Notes under the pieces: model-generated
The model's input: the letters and a program-made list of their open reading frames with translations, nothing else
Databases searched by the model: none
What the model was told of the DNA's origin: nothing
Program-made: the position numbers and the translations under genes
Assembly (NCBI GenBank): GCA_023423045.1
Contig: JAFAGA010000102.1
Span: 62,001-126,000, forward strand
DNA length: 64,000 bases
Source: Bacillota bacterium
GTDB taxonomy: Bacteria > Bacillota > Clostridia > Lachnospirales > Lachnospiraceae
Direction: 5' to 3'
In this document: piece after piece, positions 1 to 9,091 of the stretch
Layout of the letters: the number at the start of each line of letters is the position of its first letter
Position numbering within the stretch: position 1 is the first letter of the stretch

Positions 1-339
1 AGCAAATATGATCGGGAAAGGAAATGTCCAAAGCAAGGTATATAAACCTAATAAAAATGTGTTTTTAAATAGCAGTAAAAAATCAGGACCACTAAAGAAT
101 TTAATAAAATGCTTCAAACCCACCCAGGGACTTTTTAAATAACCAAGAAAAATTCCGTAGTCTTGAAAGGACATAACTAATCCAAACATCGGCCCATAAC
201 GGAATATTGCATAAAAAAGAGCACAAGGCAAGAATATTACTAAGAGCTGTCTGTCTCTTTTTATATGGCTTAGTGTTTTTCTTAGCTTAGAAGTGCTTTT
301 TTTCCGGTTTGTTATAGACTGTGAAGAAATATTACCCAT
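1..339 (-). CDS. Sugar ABC transporter permease, LplB type (5' part only)
   Basis: This is the N-terminal 113 residues of an inner-membrane permease; the rest lies beyond the left window edge. The start at 339 is an ATG giving MGNISSQSIT. A basic stretch rich in Lys and Arg is followed by the segment LLVIFLPCALFYAIF and then the motif YGPMFGLVMSFQDYG, typical of LplB/YteP permeases of CUT1 oligosaccharide importers. It lies 88 bp downstream of the binding lipoprotein gene on the same strand, so the two form an importer operon. The energising ATPase is not seen and is probably a shared MsmX-type protein encoded elsewhere. It was too short and open-ended to appear as a complete ORF. Family confident, substrate unknown. 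Confidence 0.88.
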   Translation of the reverse strand, partial: MGNISSQSITNRKKSTSKLRKTLSHIKRDRQLLVIFLPCALFYAIFRYGPMFGLVMSFQDYGIFLGYLKSPWVGLKHFIKFFSGPDFLLLFKNTFLLGLYTLLWTFPFPIIFA

Positions 340-427
340 ATCTTATACCTCATTCCACATTATTATGTTAATAGGAAAGAATGGAGAGAAAAGTAAGAGT
401 ACTTTTCTCTCTCATCCTTAATTAACA

Positions 428-2068
428 TTAATTAGCATTATATCTTGCTTGGGCAGCGTTATAGATTGCTTCAAGTTGCGGTGCATTTAATTTTTGTGCA
501 TTATCTAACCATGCGTCCCATTGTGCATCCCCATAATTCTTATCCAGAACATATTGTACCGCGAATTCAATTCCGGTTTTTTGTAGATTTGTAATCAGCT
601 CAACCATTTCAGAGGTTTCCTCATCCGTAAACTTTAACTCAGGATCAAGAGCTTCATAACTCATTCCTTTATTCATCTTATCTTGTGCTTCTTGTTCTTT
701 TTCAGTGTAATTGAAATATGCACTTCTTGGATCAACCTTTACGTACATACCTTCAACCCAGGCACCATATCTTTCTTCTAATGTGGTAATTTCAATCTTA
801 TCAACATCAGTAATGTTTGGATAGGTCACTTTGCCGTTTGCATCAAAGGTAAAATGTTCCCCTTCAATACCTAACGTGATTAATTCACTGCCAGAAGGAC
901 TTGTTAAATAATCAAGTAATTTTAATGCAGCTTCTGCATTTTTTCCATTTGAAACTGCTAAACCAAAGTTTACGATTTTAGATAAGGAACGAATATTTCC
1001 TGTTGGTCCTACCGGATTTGCATATCTTAAATTATACTCCGGCATTACTTCTTTGACTTGTTCGTAGAACATATCAAGTCTTCCGATCCAGTCAAATGTT
1101 ACAAATGCACTATTTTCAGATGTCATTTTTGCCGTCCATGATGCTGCTGTATCTGTTATAAATTCAGGATCTAATAAACCTTCATTATAAAGCTGTTTCA
1201 TGAAATCTATCATCTCTTTAAATTCCGGTTGAATTGTAGCAAGTCTCCATGCAGATGACGCTTCATCATATTGCATTGGGTAGCTGGTACCGCCAAGTCC
1301 CCATCCATATGCCCAATCTTTAAAGATTGCATCTTGAGTTTTAGATACGATTGGTGTTGAATTCGGATAAATCTCTTTCAATTGTTTTAATGCCTGATAA
1401 AACTCTTCCGTATTAGTCCACTCTTTAATACCATGTTTTTCAAAAATATCCTGACGGTACATAAATCCATGATTAACATCTCTGCTTAAACCATAGATCG
1501 GCCATGTGTAGATATTGTCTTTGTCATCTGAATAGGATTTCATTACCCAGTTATTTTCTTCATTATCCACATATAAGCTTTTAAAGTTAGGTAATTGGTC
1601 AAGATAATCGTTAATCGCAACAAATGCACCTTGCCCGCCTAATTTATTAACTTCAGAAAAGGTACTGCCTGTAATAATATCAGGAAGAGTTCCGGACGCT
1701 AATGTTATATTAAGCTTATCTGCATAACTTGTACCGGGGTAGCTTTGAATGTCAAGTGTAATACCGGTTCTTTTTTCTATTTCTTTTATAACGTCCTTAT
1801 CATTTAATCCCTGTACCTGGCTTTGAAGCATCCATGTTACGGTAGTAGGCTTATCAACTAATGGTAGCTTTAGTCCGCCGGTATCCCCATAAATACTGTC
1901 TTCTGTTTCTGCCTCCGGTGTTTTCTCCGCATCCTTTGCTGTTTCTGTTTGCGGAGCTTTTGTTGGATCTGTTTTACTTGTTTCTGCCGGCTTGCTATTT
2001 CCACAACCTGCTAGTAATCCAGCTGCCATAGCAACAACTAAAATACATGAAATAAATCTTTTTTTCAT
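428..2068 (-). CDS. Extracellular sugar-binding lipoprotein (LplA-like)
   Basis: The 546-residue protein is the substrate-capturing lipoprotein of a CUT1-type ABC importer, anchored outside the membrane. A signal peptide (MKKRF then a hydrophobic run) ends in the lipobox LLAGC with the lipidated Cys at residue 22, followed by a Thr/Glu/Ala-rich linker to about residue 60. The mature domain has the long, about 500-residue architecture of LplA-like binding proteins. I chose the ATG at 2066-2068 because GAGGAGG lies just upstream; a longer frame to 2113 would add 15 residues ahead of the signal peptide and lacks support. The permease at 339-1 follows on the same strand. Substrate unknown; an oligosaccharide is likely from the family. 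Confidence 0.9.
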   Translation of the reverse strand: MKKRFISCILVVAMAAGLLAGCGNSKPAETSKTDPTKAPQTETAKDAEKTPEAETEDSIYGDTGGLKLPLVDKPTTVTWMLQSQVQGLNDKDVIKEIEKRTGITLDIQSYPGTSYADKLNITLASGTLPDIITGSTFSEVNKLGGQGAFVAINDYLDQLPNFKSLYVDNEENNWVMKSYSDDKDNIYTWPIYGLSRDVNHGFMYRQDIFEKHGIKEWTNTEEFYQALKQLKEIYPNSTPIVSKTQDAIFKDWAYGWGLGGTSYPMQYDEASSAWRLATIQPEFKEMIDFMKQLYNEGLLDPEFITDTAASWTAKMTSENSAFVTFDWIGRLDMFYEQVKEVMPEYNLRYANPVGPTGNIRSLSKIVNFGLAVSNGKNAEAALKLLDYLTSPSGSELITLGIEGEHFTFDANGKVTYPNITDVDKIEITTLEERYGAWVEGMYVKVDPRSAYFNYTEKEQEAQDKMNKGMSYEALDPELKFTDEETSEMVELITNLQKTGIEFAVQYVLDKNYGDAQWDAWLDNAQKLNAPQLEAIYNAAQARYNAN

Positions 2069-2254
2069 AAAATACCTCCTCTTTTTTGGTAGCCCCATAC
2101 TAACATGGATCATAACTAAAGTATATAAAGCAATTTCTTAGGCTTTATATTATTTACGCCAATAAAAATAAAAGTCCGCCAACCCTTTAATCTACAGGGT
2201 TTTGGCCTATGTGGAAAATGATAAAGGTGTAGAAAATAGTAAAGGACGTTATTG

Positions 2255-2283
2255 TTGACATCCTTCCGGCATGATGCTAACAT
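2255..2283 (+). promoter_or_regulatory. Sigma-A type promoter for the 2324 oxidoreductase
   Basis: TTGACA (2255-2260), a 17-bp spacer and TAACAT (2278-2283), with TG one base upstream of the -10 (extended -10). It lies about 40 bp before the start of the plus-strand oxidoreductase. Confidence 0.6.
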
Positions 2284-2323
2284 AACTTAAAAACTTACCT
2301 TAGGGGGAAAGGGAGCAGATATT

Positions 2324-3214
2324 ATGATAAGAATTGGTATACTTGGTTCTGATAGCAGTCATGCATTGGCATTTGCAGAATTATGTAATATCCCTGATAA
2401 AGCTACGGGAGAATATACCTTTCCTGATATTAGGATTACAACTATATTTGGACAGGATGAAGTACAGACTAAAAACGCAGCCTTAAAAGGCCGAATCGAA
2501 ACAATCGCAGCTGCTCCTGATGACCTGCTAAAAAATGTGGATGCAGCTATGATTTTATTCCGTGACGGCAACTTGCATGCAGCTTATGCATTACCATTTA
2601 TAAAAGCTAACATTCCAGTCTGGATAGATAAGCCCTTTACTGTGAATATACCGGATGCAAAAATGCTTCTTAGGGAAGCGGATAATCATAGCAGCCTTAT
2701 CACAGGTGGTTCCACATGCAAATACAGTCATGATGTTTTGCATCTGGCAGGTATTGCACATGATGGAACATTGGGGAATATAACTTCCGGCTATATGAAT
2801 TTCCCGGGAGATATCAACAGCCCCTATAATGGAATTCATTTCTATGGTCCGCATATGGCGGAAATGCTTTTTACTATATTTGGCTATGATGTGAAGTCTG
2901 TCACCACCACCTCGCACCATTCTGAAATTATATGTGTCGCTAACTATGATAAAAAAAGCGTTGTTCTTAATTTTAATAATACCATTGCAGATAATTTCTG
3001 TTTAATACATGGAGACAAAAAAAGCCATGCAGGTAAAATCAATATTGATGCTTTTACATACAGGCAAGGCTTTGAAAAGTTTGCTGAGATGCTTAAGAGA
3101 GGCCAAAGGCCTCTTTCACTTGATAAATTAGTTGCTCCTACCATTCTTCTTACGGCTATAGTTGAATCCCTTAATACAGGAAGCGAGGTCTTTTTAGATA
3201 AATATACAAAGTAA
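2324..3214 (+). CDS. Gfo/Idh/MocA family oxidoreductase
   Basis: A 296-residue, presumably cytoplasmic NAD(P)-dependent dehydrogenase of sugars or sugar derivatives. The N-terminus IRIGILGSDSSHA is a Rossmann dinucleotide-binding motif. Residues 100-105 (WIDKPF) match the family's E/D-K-P motif, in which Lys103 helps bind substrate and cofactor. Later, YGPHMAEML carries the conserved His region of the C-terminal sheet domain. At 296 residues it is short for the family (330-390 is usual). A GGGGGAAAGGGAG ribosome binding site precedes the ATG, and a promoter is visible at 2255-2283. It is divergent from the importer at 2068-1, so it may act on the imported sugar. Exact substrate not recognisable. 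Confidence 0.82.
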   Translation: MIRIGILGSDSSHALAFAELCNIPDKATGEYTFPDIRITTIFGQDEVQTKNAALKGRIETIAAAPDDLLKNVDAAMILFRDGNLHAAYALPFIKANIPVWIDKPFTVNIPDAKMLLREADNHSSLITGGSTCKYSHDVLHLAGIAHDGTLGNITSGYMNFPGDINSPYNGIHFYGPHMAEMLFTIFGYDVKSVTTTSHHSEIICVANYDKKSVVLNFNNTIADNFCLIHGDKKSHAGKINIDAFTYRQGFEKFAEMLKRGQRPLSLDKLVAPTILLTAIVESLNTGSEVFLDKYTK

Positions 3215-3220
3215 AACGCA

Positions 3221-3274
3221 ATATGCCCCATAATAAAGACAAAGCTTTGTAACTGTCTTTATTGTGAGGCATAT
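3221..3274. terminator. Long hairpin between convergent genes, probable bidirectional terminator
   Basis: About 20 bp arms, starting ATATGCC at 3221 and ending GGCATAT at 3274 with an inner GTCTTTATT/AATAAAGAC match, surround a 14-base loop. It sits between the convergent genes ending at 3214 and 3325. The U-tract is short on both sides, so termination is probable but not classical. Confidence 0.6.
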
Positions 3275-3324
3275 CCTTATTATATACGGCTATGCACAGA
3301 ACACCTGCTGCCAAGAACGGCTAA

Positions 3325-4212
3325 TTAGTCCTCATAAAAAAATACTCCATGACCTGTTCCTATCTTATTACCTTTCATAAGCCAATCTGCATATGCCCTT
3401 TGTATGGATGTGTTCCTCGGTAAATCCATCGGTTCCTTATTCCAATCCTTATAAAATACTCTCCATAAATCGGACTTTTCCTCACTTATTACAGATGAAA
3501 CTATATCAAAGAAAGACATGAATTTTAAAATATTCGAATTAAGGGGCAAAAACTCTTTATGTTCCGGATAGAGAAGCCATGAATTACATACAAATGCAAC
3601 TGGCTTTCCTTTAAAATAATCTTTAAAATGAAGGGCAGCTTTTTTAAATGACGCTTTGCAATCTTCATATAATAGAGGTCCATGTGAAGGTATATGCATA
3701 TTCAATACCGTATCACCCTGTTTTAAACTATGTATACCGTTTGTGTATTCTCCTTTATATGAAATCAATTCGTATTGCAGGCGGCCTAATGCAAACAGGT
3801 TTAGGTTAAAAAAGTCTATCTCCCACCAAGCGACACAAGTTCCCCATACTCCATGCAATTCATAACATTCCATTAATTTAGCTCTTAAATCGGACATGGA
3901 ATCAAGATAAATCTCCATTGAGATATTCTTCTCTTCATATAATTTTCTTGTATGAATGGATAACGCAATTAAATACAGCATATGAACTGAATAGTTATGG
4001 ATACCTGAGTTCTTAGCTATTTCATCTAACTTGGAAAAAATAACTTCGTACTCGTCTTTACTATTGTTCTTCTTAAAGTATTCTACTAACTCGTTAAAAC
4101 TTCCTAAACAAGCTTCCTTTGTACTTAATTCATTATAATTTTGGAGCAAATCTTGTATTGCCTCTCTTGGAAAACGAATTTCATTGCAAAATGTTACTAT
4201 ATAATTCAGCAT
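3325..4212 (-). CDS. Acyltransferase-like protein (NAT_N/GNAT_C-type), function unknown
   Basis: A 295-residue soluble protein with no signal peptide or membrane segment. The overall look is an alpha-helical N-terminal part (residues 1-130), a middle stretch with LNMHIPSHGPL, and a C-terminal LRRY-like region. It resembles the two-domain proteins of Clostridia annotated as acyltransferase (formerly DUF5596), where the HIPS.G.L motif begins the C-terminal half. I cannot name a substrate. The start is weakly supported: upstream of the ATG at 4212 there is only AAAGTGAG. The gene begins 50 bp downstream of the terminator of the tRNA-Cys gene on the same strand, so it has little room for its own promoter and may depend on read-through. 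Family assignment is from memory of motif style. Confidence 0.6.
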   Translation of the reverse strand: MLNYIVTFCNEIRFPREAIQDLLQNYNELSTKEACLGSFNELVEYFKKNNSKDEYEVIFSKLDEIAKNSGIHNYSVHMLYLIALSIHTRKLYEEKNISMEIYLDSMSDLRAKLMECYELHGVWGTCVAWWEIDFFNLNLFALGRLQYELISYKGEYTNGIHSLKQGDTVLNMHIPSHGPLLYEDCKASFKKAALHFKDYFKGKPVAFVCNSWLLYPEHKEFLPLNSNILKFMSFFDIVSSVISEEKSDLWRVFYKDWNKEPMDLPRNTSIQRAYADWLMKGNKIGTGHGVFFYED

Positions 4213-4261
4213 GGGACTGGTCTCACTTTCTTCACTTGAATTTTCAGAGACTTATAACAGC

Positions 4262-4300
4262 AAAAAATCTCTAAGCCTTCGTTCTTTCAAGGTTTAGAGA
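4262..4300 (-). terminator. Rho-independent terminator of tRNA-Cys
   Basis: On the minus strand, TCTCTAAACCTT, a 9-base loop, AAGGCTTAGAGA and then six T. Twelve-base arms with one mismatch, placed 12 bp after the tRNA. Confidence 0.85.
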
Positions 4301-4312
4301 CTTCTCTGAGAC

Positions 4313-4383
4313 AGGCGACAACCAGATTTGAACTGGTGATCAGGGTGTTGCAGACCCATGCCTTACCACTTGGCTATGTCGCC
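4313..4383 (-). tRNA. tRNA-Cys (anticodon GCA)
   Basis: The 71-nt minus-strand sequence starts GGCGACA and ends TGTCGCC plus discriminator T, giving a perfect 7-bp acceptor stem; U73 is the expected discriminator for tRNA-Cys. The T-arm loop GTTCAAATC and the anticodon loop CTGCAAC (anticodon GCA) are clear. The 3' CCA is not encoded. The outermost anticodon-stem pair looks mismatched (T-T). A terminator follows at 4262-4300. It is a single tRNA, not part of a cluster in this window. Confidence 0.95.
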
Positions 4384-4467
4384 ATATTCTATTAACTTAA
4401 GCTACTACATTATACCAACCCAATTCTGTTACGTCAAGGGATAACTTAAGGAATCCTCCTGAAAGCA

Positions 4468-4496
4468 TTGTACATTCCTCATTTTCATATTATAAT
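4468..4496 (+). promoter_or_regulatory. Probable promoter of the YesM/YesN genes
   Basis: A consensus TATAAT at 4491-4496, 35 bp upstream of the start, with a weak -35 (TTGTAC, 4468-4473) at 17 bp spacing. Confidence 0.5.
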
Positions 4497-4530
4497 AAAT
4501 ATACAAAAGCAGAGGCTTCCGGAGGAATTT

Positions 4531-6285
4531 ATGAAGCAAAAAAGACAAAACTTTTTTCATTATATGAAATTAAAAAATAAAATCCTTTCCATCATTTTGT
4601 TTTGTACCGCATTGGTACTTCTATTTGCATTTATTTCTAATCAGTATATTTCCAGCTCTTATGAAAAAAGTTTATACCAGTCGATTTCCAACTCCCTTTC
4701 CTATTCCTCCAACGAAATTCTCCAAAAGCTGGAGACGATTCATACGCTTACCTATACCATCACAGAGAATGCTCAGATACAGTCTAATTTAAGCGGAATG
4801 AAGGATTCAAAATTAATTTACAGCAGCGATTATAATGATATTTATTCTCTGCTTCAATCCTATTATTCAGGCGCAAAGCATAGTAATGTGGTCAATCTGA
4901 GTGTTTTCACAGAGCAGTATACCTTACATACAAACACCTCCATTGTCAAGCAGATTCCCGGTGAAGTCTATGAAACCGTGCTTGCCGCCGCCGAAAGCGC
5001 CAATGGCAGGAGCGTCTGGGTGACTGAATTCTGCCAGGATTACGGATTATTTATTGCCAAAAAAATAAGGCGAATGGAATCACTGAAGCTGGATAATCTC
5101 GGCATTGAAGTATTTCATATCGACATTAATAACCTCATTCAATCCTGTATTTCGCTGAAGAAATATGAGAATTTTATCTATTTGCTGACGGACGAAGATG
5201 GCGAGGTCATTTACAACCCCCGCACCCTTTCCGAGGAAGAGGTGCTCCGGCTTCAGAAGGATATATCCGATACCTACGGGATCACCCGGCTGGGAAAGGA
5301 CAAGTTCTTTTTCACTACCAATACCATCGACCAATACCGTTGGAAATATTTCTGCTTCATACCCTATAATCAGGTGTTTGAATCTATTATGAGGGCCTTG
5401 GTTATCAGCATATTTCTGATCCTTTTCTGCCTGATGCTGGTCTTCTTTGTATCGAATCGGTTGGTCTGGAGGTTGACCGGGCGTTTTAACGATTTAATAA
5501 AGCAGATGGACTATTTCGCGAAATCTGATCCGACACAGGCCGAAATCGTCTACGATTATCCGCCCGGAGAGGATGAAATCAGCCTTTTGTATAAGCATTT
5601 TGATCATATGACCCAGGAAATCGGGCAGCTGATTCGAACGAATTATGCCAATCGGCTGCTTATGAAGGAAGCGCAGATAAAGGCGCTGGAAATGCAGATT
5701 AATCCCCATTTTCTATATAATACCCTTGAGACAATCAACTGGCGTGCAAAGAGCGCCGGAGAAAAGGATATCTCAAAAATGGTAGAAGCCCTTGCCCAGC
5801 TGCTGCGCATGACCCTCAGCAGCGATTTTGCCCTGATCCCGCTGCGCGAGGAGCTGAAGCTAGTCCAGTCCTATATTGTTATCCAGCAAATACGCTTCGA
5901 GGAGAGGCTTGATTATCAGGAGATCATCTCCCCCTCTGTTGCTGACGCACTGATTCCCAAGCTGACTCTTCAGCCCATTGTCGAAAATGCAGTCCGATAC
6001 GCTATGGAGAAAATCACCGATGTCTGCCAAATACGAATGACCATTGAAAAAGTAGATGAGATACTGCATATCTATATTAAAAATAACGGTTCACAATATG
6101 AGGACAACCTGTTGGATAAGCTTCGGATGAAACAGGCAAAAACCTCCGGGCATGGGATCGGCCTGCTCAATATTGATGAACGGATTAAGCTTACCTTCGG
6201 AGAGCAGTATGGAATTACCTTATACAATGAAAATGCTATGGCTGTCACCTTTGTAACACTCCCCTATCAAATCAGCTCTGAGTAA
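4531..6285 (+). CDS. YesM-type sensor histidine kinase
   Basis: A 584-residue membrane sensor kinase. The first membrane segment spans about residues 17-36, then an extracytoplasmic sensing region to about 285, a second membrane segment about 289-308, a HAMP-like linker, and the His_kinase domain with the phospho-acceptor His393 in NPHFLYN. The GHKL ATPase part follows (LTLQPIVENAVRYAM, then GHGIGLLNI). This is the layout of YesM/LytS-like kinases that sense extracellular sugars, often with a binding lipoprotein. I chose ATG 4531 because of the GGAGG eight bases upstream; the open frame from 4468 has no such site. The response regulator starts 24 bp later, and the pair converges on the glycyl radical operon, its probable target. 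Confidence 0.92.
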   Translation: MKQKRQNFFHYMKLKNKILSIILFCTALVLLFAFISNQYISSSYEKSLYQSISNSLSYSSNEILQKLETIHTLTYTITENAQIQSNLSGMKDSKLIYSSDYNDIYSLLQSYYSGAKHSNVVNLSVFTEQYTLHTNTSIVKQIPGEVYETVLAAAESANGRSVWVTEFCQDYGLFIAKKIRRMESLKLDNLGIEVFHIDINNLIQSCISLKKYENFIYLLTDEDGEVIYNPRTLSEEEVLRLQKDISDTYGITRLGKDKFFFTTNTIDQYRWKYFCFIPYNQVFESIMRALVISIFLILFCLMLVFFVSNRLVWRLTGRFNDLIKQMDYFAKSDPTQAEIVYDYPPGEDEISLLYKHFDHMTQEIGQLIRTNYANRLLMKEAQIKALEMQINPHFLYNTLETINWRAKSAGEKDISKMVEALAQLLRMTLSSDFALIPLREELKLVQSYIVIQQIRFEERLDYQEIISPSVADALIPKLTLQPIVENAVRYAMEKITDVCQIRMTIEKVDEILHIYIKNNGSQYEDNLLDKLRMKQAKTSGHGIGLLNIDERIKLTFGEQYGITLYNENAMAVTFVTLPYQISSE

Positions 6286-6309
6286 AAACACATCATGGAG
6301 GAAACCGTC

Positions 6310-7080
6310 ATGTTAAAATTGATCATCGCTGACGATGAACGAATCATCCGGGAATCGATCAGCAGCTTAATTGACTGGAGCAGTCTGAACATACAGCTTA
6401 TCGGGACCTGTAAAAACGGTCTGGAGGCGTATCATACGATTCTTGAAAAACATCCGGATATTGTTCTGACGGATATCAAGATGCCCGGCATGTCCGGACT
6501 GGAGCTTCCTGAAAAAATAGCGGAGGAGCAATTGATTGTGGAATTTATTATTCTGACAGGCTATGAGGATTTCAATTTCGCCCGGGAAGCCATTCAGCAT
6601 AAGATACACCACTATTTATTAAAGCCCTGCAATGAGGATCAAATTATACAGGCGGTGAAGGACGCCTCTGCCGAAGTTGTAAGGCGCCGGCAGATCCGGC
6701 GGCTGCTGGCTGATTCTCCCGCGGCTGTATCCAGTCCCTCCAATTACAGCGATTATATATTGAAAACGCTTCATTATATTGAACAAAACTATTCCAGCCC
6801 CACCCTTTCATTGAAGGAGCTCTCAGAAACCATTTTGTTCATGAATCCGGATTATGTAAGCCGCCAGTTCTTTCTTCAGACCGGCTCTAAATTTTCAGAT
6901 TATCTCACCGACTATCGTATCAAAAGAGCAAAATGGTTATTACTGTACGGAAGCGAGGATATCAGCTCCGTTGCGGAAAAAGTAGGCTACTCCAACAATC
7001 CCCAGTACTTTAGCCATTTATTTAAGAAAATAACAGGAATGTCCCTCAAATCCTATATCAAGGAAATGAGGGACACATAA
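6310..7080 (+). CDS. YesN-type response regulator with AraC DNA-binding domain
   Basis: The 256-residue partner of the preceding kinase. A receiver domain (residues 1-120) shows the acidic pair D8/D9, the phospho-acceptor D55 in VLTDIKMPG and the Lys in HYLLKPCNE. The C-terminal part (about 150-256) is an AraC/XylS double helix-turn-helix, including NPDYVSRQFFLQTG and the second-helix signature SVAEKVGYSNNPQYFSHLFKK. The ATG at 6310 has GGAGG at a good distance. It presumably activates sugar uptake genes by binding direct repeats. The 21-bp-phased repeat at 17575-17603, upstream of the convergent operon, is a good candidate site. The stop lies only 14 bp from the end of the opposing operon. 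Confidence 0.92.
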   Translation: MLKLIIADDERIIRESISSLIDWSSLNIQLIGTCKNGLEAYHTILEKHPDIVLTDIKMPGMSGLELPEKIAEEQLIVEFIILTGYEDFNFAREAIQHKIHHYLLKPCNEDQIIQAVKDASAEVVRRRQIRRLLADSPAAVSSPSNYSDYILKTLHYIEQNYSSPTLSLKELSETILFMNPDYVSRQFFLQTGSKFSDYLTDYRIKRAKWLLLYGSEDISSVAEKVGYSNNPQYFSHLFKKITGMSLKSYIKEMRDT

Positions 7081-7094
7081 GATGCGATCTAAAT

Positions 7095-8192
7095 TTATTT
7101 GGGCCCGAAGCAATGCAGCACCTGCAAGGGCTTTGTTTCATTGCAGTAAAAATCAATCTGACGGATGCCGGCCGGAAGGAAAAACTGCTTTCCTGCGGAC
7201 AGGCTCATCCTTACCCCGTTTATTTCCATCCATCCGCTGCCGGATACTACATAAGTACTGGAAAACACCGGTTCAAGAGAAAGCCGGAATTGATCTTCCA
7301 CTGTCAAAAGATCCATTTTAAAAAACTCGGTATCTTCATATCGAATAATTGAGGATTTTGCCCCTCCGGGCTGTTCTTCGGTTCGGTTCTGTTTTAAAAA
7401 CCACCGTTTCTTCGTTTCTTCTACCGATCTTCCCGTATAGTCAAAGCACTCAAACATTTTCTCAAATCCCAGACCCTGATGGCACATGGTGTCCTCCACG
7501 CAAAATCCTGCCGGAGTTTTTCGTTCCACTCGTATCGTATAGTCCGTCGGTTCCTGTATCTCTGCTAAAAAGCAGCCCGCTCCAATTGCATGGGGGACTC
7601 CTCCTTCGATCAGAATAATATCACCGGGCTTCACCGGGAAGCAATGCAGCCGATCCAGCATCGCCTCAATATCCTGTCGCTCAAATAGCCTGATCCATTC
7701 TTCCTTTGTAATCCCTTCTTTAAATCCGAGATAAACACAGGGAGGCTTTCCATCGATGCTTCGGCCGCCAAGGATGTACCAGGCTTCTGTTTTTCCATAA
7801 GCGGAATGAAATAATTGCTCTGCTTTTTCGCGGTTTGGATGAACTTGTATCGTAAGGCGCTCAGAGGAATCCAAAAGCTTTATCAATACCCCGGTATCCG
7901 CTCCGTATTTATTAACATGCTCCTCTCCCAAATACCTCTCGGGTGCACTCATAATCAGACTTTTTAATGTCCTTCCGTCTTCCAGAAGACTCAGCCCTTC
8001 TTCCAGTACATGAGTCCGCCCTGAATTCCTGGCCGCAACAAGGGATGTAATCCACTCCTCCGGAAAATGACCATCCTCTTGCTCTTCCACTGGCTTCCCA
8101 TGAAGCTGGTCAATCAGCCTGCCTCCCAAATAAGTCCGCCAAACCCGTTCCGTGAATACAGGGATTGCTGCCATTTCATCATATCTATCCAT
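7095..8192 (-). CDS. manA: Class I mannose-6-phosphate isomerase
   Basis: A 365-residue cytoplasmic zinc enzyme interconverting mannose-6-P and fructose-6-P, or a related aldose phosphate. The metal-site motifs of type I phosphomannose isomerases are visible: Q116-x-H118 in TIQVHPN, E136 in GKTEAWYI and H201 in GGVPHAIGAG, with the following E in LAEIQEPTDYTIR. The length fits the short Firmicutes ManA form. I chose ATG 8192, preceded by GAGAAAGG; the frame to 8249 would overlap the cupin gene by 44 bp. It is the last gene of the eight-gene minus-strand operon, 13 bp after the cupin gene. The substrate could be a mannose-like phosphate produced by the operon rather than mannose-6-P itself. 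Confidence 0.87.
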   Translation of the reverse strand: MDRYDEMAAIPVFTERVWRTYLGGRLIDQLHGKPVEEQEDGHFPEEWITSLVAARNSGRTHVLEEGLSLLEDGRTLKSLIMSAPERYLGEEHVNKYGADTGVLIKLLDSSERLTIQVHPNREKAEQLFHSAYGKTEAWYILGGRSIDGKPPCVYLGFKEGITKEEWIRLFERQDIEAMLDRLHCFPVKPGDIILIEGGVPHAIGAGCFLAEIQEPTDYTIRVERKTPAGFCVEDTMCHQGLGFEKMFECFDYTGRSVEETKKRWFLKQNRTEEQPGGAKSSIIRYEDTEFFKMDLLTVEDQFRLSLEPVFSSTYVVSGSGWMEINGVRMSLSAGKQFFLPAGIRQIDFYCNETKPLQVLHCFGPK

Positions 8193-8205
8193 AGCTTTGC
8201 CTTTC

Positions 8206-8967
8206 TCAGCTAAATCTGCGCATGCTGCCCGTTTCCTTATGAACCTCATCCAGGTAGCGGTTTCCTTCTTCTCCTGCTACAAAATCAATCCAAATATAGT
8301 GTGCACACTGTCCCGGCTCAACCCGTACACCATGATTGCAGCCGAGGGGAATGTGCAGCAGGGTATCTCCTCCCATGGGATACTCCAGATCATCCAATAG
8401 TAAGATCATATCATTCTCGGGAAAGCTAAAGAAGAACTGGTCCAGCAGCGGGTGCTCATGCTGCCCTATCAGATCCTCTCCATAAGTCTCCACACTTCCC
8501 ATGGCAAACCGCGGAATAATTCTCTGCGGTATAATCGCTCGGCTGATTGTCTTCTCGCTTTTGAACGGATCTCTGTACTGGACCGCCTCCAGATACCTGC
8601 CGGTAACCGGAAAGTCCGTGGCGCAGGAGGCCAGCTGCGCTTTGTCCTCATCTGTAAGCCTCCACTGTATCTCAATCAGCTCCGCCTCCGTAACAGCTTT
8701 TATTGCTGACTCATCTTCAGGTTTAGGAACAAAAACTGCCTTTTCCTCATAAAGCCAATCCTTTTCCTCCTGATGAAAAGCAACCGTTCCACTGCACAGA
8801 AAAAATACTCGGATCAATTCTGCGGACGACGCAAAAGTCATCTCTTTTTTCTCGTTTAATTTATGATGCCAGACCAAAGCTCCCTGTATCTCTTCTTCCA
8901 GCATAGGAACAGAGCAGCTCTCCTCCTTCTTGGCCAGAAGTACTTTATTGATATCACTTGTCTTCAT
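8206..8967 (-). CDS. Cupin-fold protein of unknown function
   Basis: A 253-residue soluble protein. The N-terminal half looks like a ligand-binding cupin (GTVAFHQEEKDWLY). The C-terminal half has metal-type cupin residues: H170 and H172 in GQHEHPLLDQ, Q177, and H212 in IPLGCNHGV, ending in HYIWIDF. Metal-dependent cupins of this kind include sugar isomerases and lyases, so a catalytic role on a sugar intermediate is plausible but not shown. There is no DNA-binding domain, unlike AraC cupin regulators. GGAGGGTTAGT precedes the ATG. It lies between the glycyl radical enzyme gene (124 bp gap) and manA (13 bp gap) on the same strand, so it belongs to the same pathway. Confidence 0.75.
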   Translation of the reverse strand: MKTSDINKVLLAKKEESCSVPMLEEEIQGALVWHHKLNEKKEMTFASSAELIRVFFLCSGTVAFHQEEKDWLYEEKAVFVPKPEDESAIKAVTEAELIEIQWRLTDEDKAQLASCATDFPVTGRYLEAVQYRDPFKSEKTISRAIIPQRIIPRFAMGSVETYGEDLIGQHEHPLLDQFFFSFPENDMILLLDDLEYPMGGDTLLHIPLGCNHGVRVEPGQCAHYIWIDFVAGEEGNRYLDEVHKETGSMRRFS

Positions 8968-9091
8968 ACTAACCCTCCAAACTACCGCTTCATTTTCATA
9001 CTAATCAACATTCCGCTGCTCGTCAGCAGCACAAAATCCAGAAGAAGCAACGAGTGGTACGCTTTACGAACCACGCCTCCCGGTGTCTTTC

